A stretch of 64,000 nucleotides of DNA, taken from assembly GCF_009730915.1 (NCBI RefSeq), contig NC_052480.1, positions 806,001-870,000 on the forward strand, read 5' to 3'. Source of the stretch: Dioscorea cayenensis subsp. rotundata (lineage: Eukaryota > Streptophyta > Magnoliopsida > Dioscoreales > Dioscoreaceae). A model generated the notes under the pieces. That model had not been told where the DNA came from. It was given only the letters and a program-made list of their open reading frames with translations, and searched no databases. This document shows, in pieces, positions 60,921 through 64,000 of the stretch (its first letter is position 1; every line of letters begins with the position of its first letter). The translations under genes were made by a program, and so were the position numbers.

Positions 60921-63157
60921 TTATTCACAGGCTAGCTTGGTGTCGAAGCTGCTCAAACATATGGCAAAAGCCTGGAAGGCGGACAAAGGGTAGCGATAAT
61001 CCATGGTGAACATGTCCTTGGCAACCTTACCGAATTGCAGGATGATCTTGTCATGCTCTGGAGGTGCTGGTTGTGATGGCGTTGGAGCTCCTGCAGGTGG
61101 TTGTGCGGCCGCAATGAGCTGGAAGTTCTTAACAGATGCGACAGTTACACGGCCGCGAAAGTTGAGGCACCAGCACTGTAGCTGTTCGTGCCACCTAGGT
61201 GCCTTGTTTCGGAGAACAAGAGGCCTCATTTTAACGTCTTCTTCCTCTTCGGTCCCTCTGGATCCCATGATATCAGAAAACCGGGCACTGCTGAAGTCCA
61301 CGGAGTGGTGGTCCATGATGGATGACTTGGAGAAAGAAATGCTGCGGAAGGAGTCCTCCAGGGTGCGGGGAAGTAGGTTCTCAGGCTGACCAGGGACTGT
61401 CCCCCCAGCATCAAGTGATGAAGCAGGGATCGAGTACATGACACAATGCATCCTTCGCGGACCCCTGGTTCCCAGAACATTCAGCTCATATGTTACTTGT
61501 GCAATGTTGTAGCTGCCGGAAGGAACTTTAGGGGAGACCTTGGAGTAAAACCGCCGGCTGGTACGCCCTGGGTTCGGAACAGCTGCCCCATTGTATGGAG
61601 GCTGGGTGTCGTATATTATAAACTTAGTACCAAGGAAATTTGACCTGTGATGCCAGTATGCAAAAGATGAGTCCTTCGTCATCTAAAAATTTATGACTTG
61701 GTTTACAATAAGGAAGATTAGATGCCTTTAGAAACACTAACCTCAGTTTTCCAATGTAAGTGTTACTTGATCTTGATATATTATCAGCATCCATAGATAT
61801 TATGTACTCTGTACAAGTGGTGCGCCGATTCCTCTTAGCTGACAGGAGGAATTTTCCATTCTCCACAAGCACCGCTGTGATGTTCAATTGATTTACATAC
61901 ATTTTTCAGATAAAAATGGTATGCTGTTAGCACCGGTACTGAAGACTCAAACAATCAACAAAAATATAGCAATTGTTTATGTTTAGGCCAGTAATGCAAT
62001 AAGGAAATTTTTCGTAGCCTGAAGTTAACTTATATGAGCAGAAAAGAAATTGACAATAATACTTTGTTGGCTTCATCATCAATTTTCAAGAAGACGATTA
62101 CAAACAAACAAATATCAAGGATGGAGAAGTCAAAGAATCAAACAGAACAGCTAATGGATGCAATAGCAGCAATGACAGCAAGGATTGAGCATATCAACAA
62201 GGAGAGTTTTGACCATACATTCTAAAATTCTATTTAAAAACAGTCAGTGAGATGCATGCTTAGTGTCAAAATGCTCTTTGCCAACCAAACGTTAATTCAT
62301 CTATAACCATCATATTTAAAGAACACAACAAATGCAAGACACTAAGCATCTGCATAATTCAACCATGCTGATTCTATAATGTAGATACTACATGAATAAT
62401 TCCACAAAACAATAGAATAGTATCAGTTGTGAGATCGAACTATAGCCTACCTGGGCTAAGACATAGAAAGAGATGATAAGTGTGATTTGCTTTGTCTCTC
62501 TTAATGAAGCACTGAATGGTTCCTTCTCTGGGTCCAGGCTGTGGAGAGAGACCAAAAAAACATGTCAAAAGACTACAACTTCCAAGAGCAAACAAGAATT
62601 ATCACATGGTCATTGAAGAAGGGTAATAGCTAATTTCAATTTAGCAGGGGAAAGTTAAATCCCTGACCTAAATGGCCAATTCCAGAATTAGGATCAGGAT
62701 AAATAACAATACACTACGATAGGCAATATGAAACACTGATGTAAAAAAATTATTAAAAAAAGTCATGATATTTCAGCCAGAGAAACCATGCATAGGCTGA
62801 GAGTAACACCTGTTTCAGAGACACTGGGAAAGTCAGCTTCCCACTGAATTCAGGACTTTTAACAATCTCTCTGCAGGTTTCCCTCCATGACCTGCAAACA
62901 GCTGCGCAGGCAACAACATGCTTGCGTGAAGGCCATGTGCTCTCACTTGCCTCCAACCTCTTTATAACATCACGAAGCAACTCAGGAGGCAGGCTTGCCC
63001 AGCGACTGTTCTGAATCACCAATGCAGGCTCGCCCAACTCATGCACTGATCCTTGTGATTTCCCCCTTTGATGTCCTGACAGTTTCACCTCAAAACTTCT
63101 CCTAGACAAACTCCCAAAACTATCTCTAACATCTCGGAAAAGACTTCTAAAAGACAT
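60921..63157 (-). CDS. Tubby-like F-box protein
   Basis: Four coding exons: 63157-62810, 62538-62451, 61874-61742 and 61644-60921, giving 430 residues, a normal length for plant Tubby-like F-box proteins. Residues 1-50 form the conserved plant N-terminus ([20 protein letters not shown]). An F-box follows at about 53-100 ([30 protein letters not shown]), and the Tubby domain runs from about 110 to the end. Visible Tubby marks include [18 protein letters not shown], the phosphoinositide-binding type segment [40 protein letters not shown] and the C-terminal [15 protein letters not shown]. The family joins SCF ubiquitin ligases and anchors to membrane PIP2, with roles in ABA and stress signalling in characterised members. 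The frame is intact throughout. Confidence 0.95.
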
Positions 63158-64000
63158 CTAAACTAATAAAACTTGAGCCTGGCCAACTAAAACCGCCAAA
63201 GAATCACAAATAGCCACCCGCTTAAACAGCTGCAAGCATCACCAACAACTTACAACCAAGCATGAGCTGCAGAAATAGAAAGTTGAAGATGCAGTGTTTT
63301 CCTGAGAAAGCCAGCAAGGATAAAAATCAATGAACAAATAACTATATAGAAACATCCCTTTCTATAAATAGATTTTGTTTTCTTGCTGCAAAGTGAACAC
63401 TATACAAAGACAAAATACACCAAAAATAGCTTTCAGATGGCTGTAAAACCTGAACATGAACCAAAAACTGGGCTAACGCTTAGGACAAAGCACAGAGTTC
63501 CAACATTCACAACATGTTCATGAGTCCTATCATCATGGAACAGATGAAAAACTTTGCATAGAAACAAAGAAATGATCAAAATACATGAAGACACTAGTCC
63601 AGCAAAAAAAAATCCTTTTATATTAGCATAGAGACAATACTCTATATTAATGCCTCTCCCATTGAAATGTTATGTAGTCAACTACATGAATTGACCCAAA
63701 CCAAACAAGAAGAAGGAAAAACAACACGGGCGGCTACAAGCCACAAGGAGAGAAAAGAAGAAAAAGATTCAGTGTTGTGACAAGGGCACATTCCAGCAAT
63801 ATCATGTCTAAGATCAGATGCCTACACCTCCAAATTTGCCTTTGAATCAAATACGAATATTATGTGAAACTAATGGCGTTATTCGCTGAAAGAAAACAAA
63901 CAAACAAACAAACAAACAAACAAACAAACAAAAAAACAGGAAAAATACAAAGAGAGAGCGAAAGAGGAGATCTGAAACAAAATTTTCAAACAAAATAAAA
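63158..64000 (-). promoter_or_regulatory. 5' region of the Tubby-like gene
   Basis: Upstream sequence of the minus-strand gene, running off the window edge. Plant Tubby-like genes often have a long 5' UTR with an intron, so part may be transcribed. A (CAAA)n tract lies at about 63894-63934. No other gene is seen. Confidence 0.4.

Noticed and set aside
61003..61389. Plus-strand frame of 128 codons
   Set aside because: It is the antisense shadow of the Tubby-domain exon.

Overview
This is an AT-rich stretch of a plant nuclear chromosome. Genes are intron-rich, with GT-AG introns and families found only in plants: a bulb-type lectin, a WAT1-type transporter, an ROH1/BPS1-type protein and a Tubby-like F-box protein. 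The spaces between them hold many transposon relics. The secreted two-domain bulb-type lectin points to a monocot outside the grasses; a yam (Dioscorea)-like plant would fit, but this is inference only. A run of N at 32317-33316 marks a scaffold gap.

Layout. 1-540: tandem repeat of about 120 bp. 2080-2935 (-): bulb-type lectin. 4660-9990: a LINE tail, a CACTA-type end, a solo LTR, a broken LRR receptor-kinase gene and a Harbinger-type MITE. 11684-22439 (+): a 24-exon gene whose first four exons encode a PTB-type RRM and whose other twenty encode valyl-tRNA synthetase. 23264-25440 (+): two-exon gene for a small acidic protein with an N-terminal lipidation motif. 27794-29441 (-): seven-exon WAT1/MtN21-type transporter. 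30630-31335: a 0.7 kb hairpin element. 33317-41420: a decayed Mutator-like element (MULE) with a MURA-type transposase on + and a Ulp1-type protease on -. 42709-48797 (+): FAM135/DUF676 lipase-like gene, 15 exons. 51352-52551 (-): intronless ROH1/BPS1-type gene. 52560-60900: intergenic, with a G-box pair, a tandem array and a TRIM-type solo LTR. 60921-63157 (-): Tubby-like F-box protein, four coding exons.

The genes do not form a pathway; each appears to have its own promoter. The most unusual items are the in-frame RRM/valyl-tRNA synthetase gene model, the MULE whose non-coding tracts carry a GTTTAA motif mostly in the sense of the neighbouring coding strand, and four single-base reading-frame breaks in otherwise well-preserved genes. 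Those breaks may be assembly errors or early pseudogenisation. All exon boundaries and family calls come from reading the sequence by eye; no database search was made.
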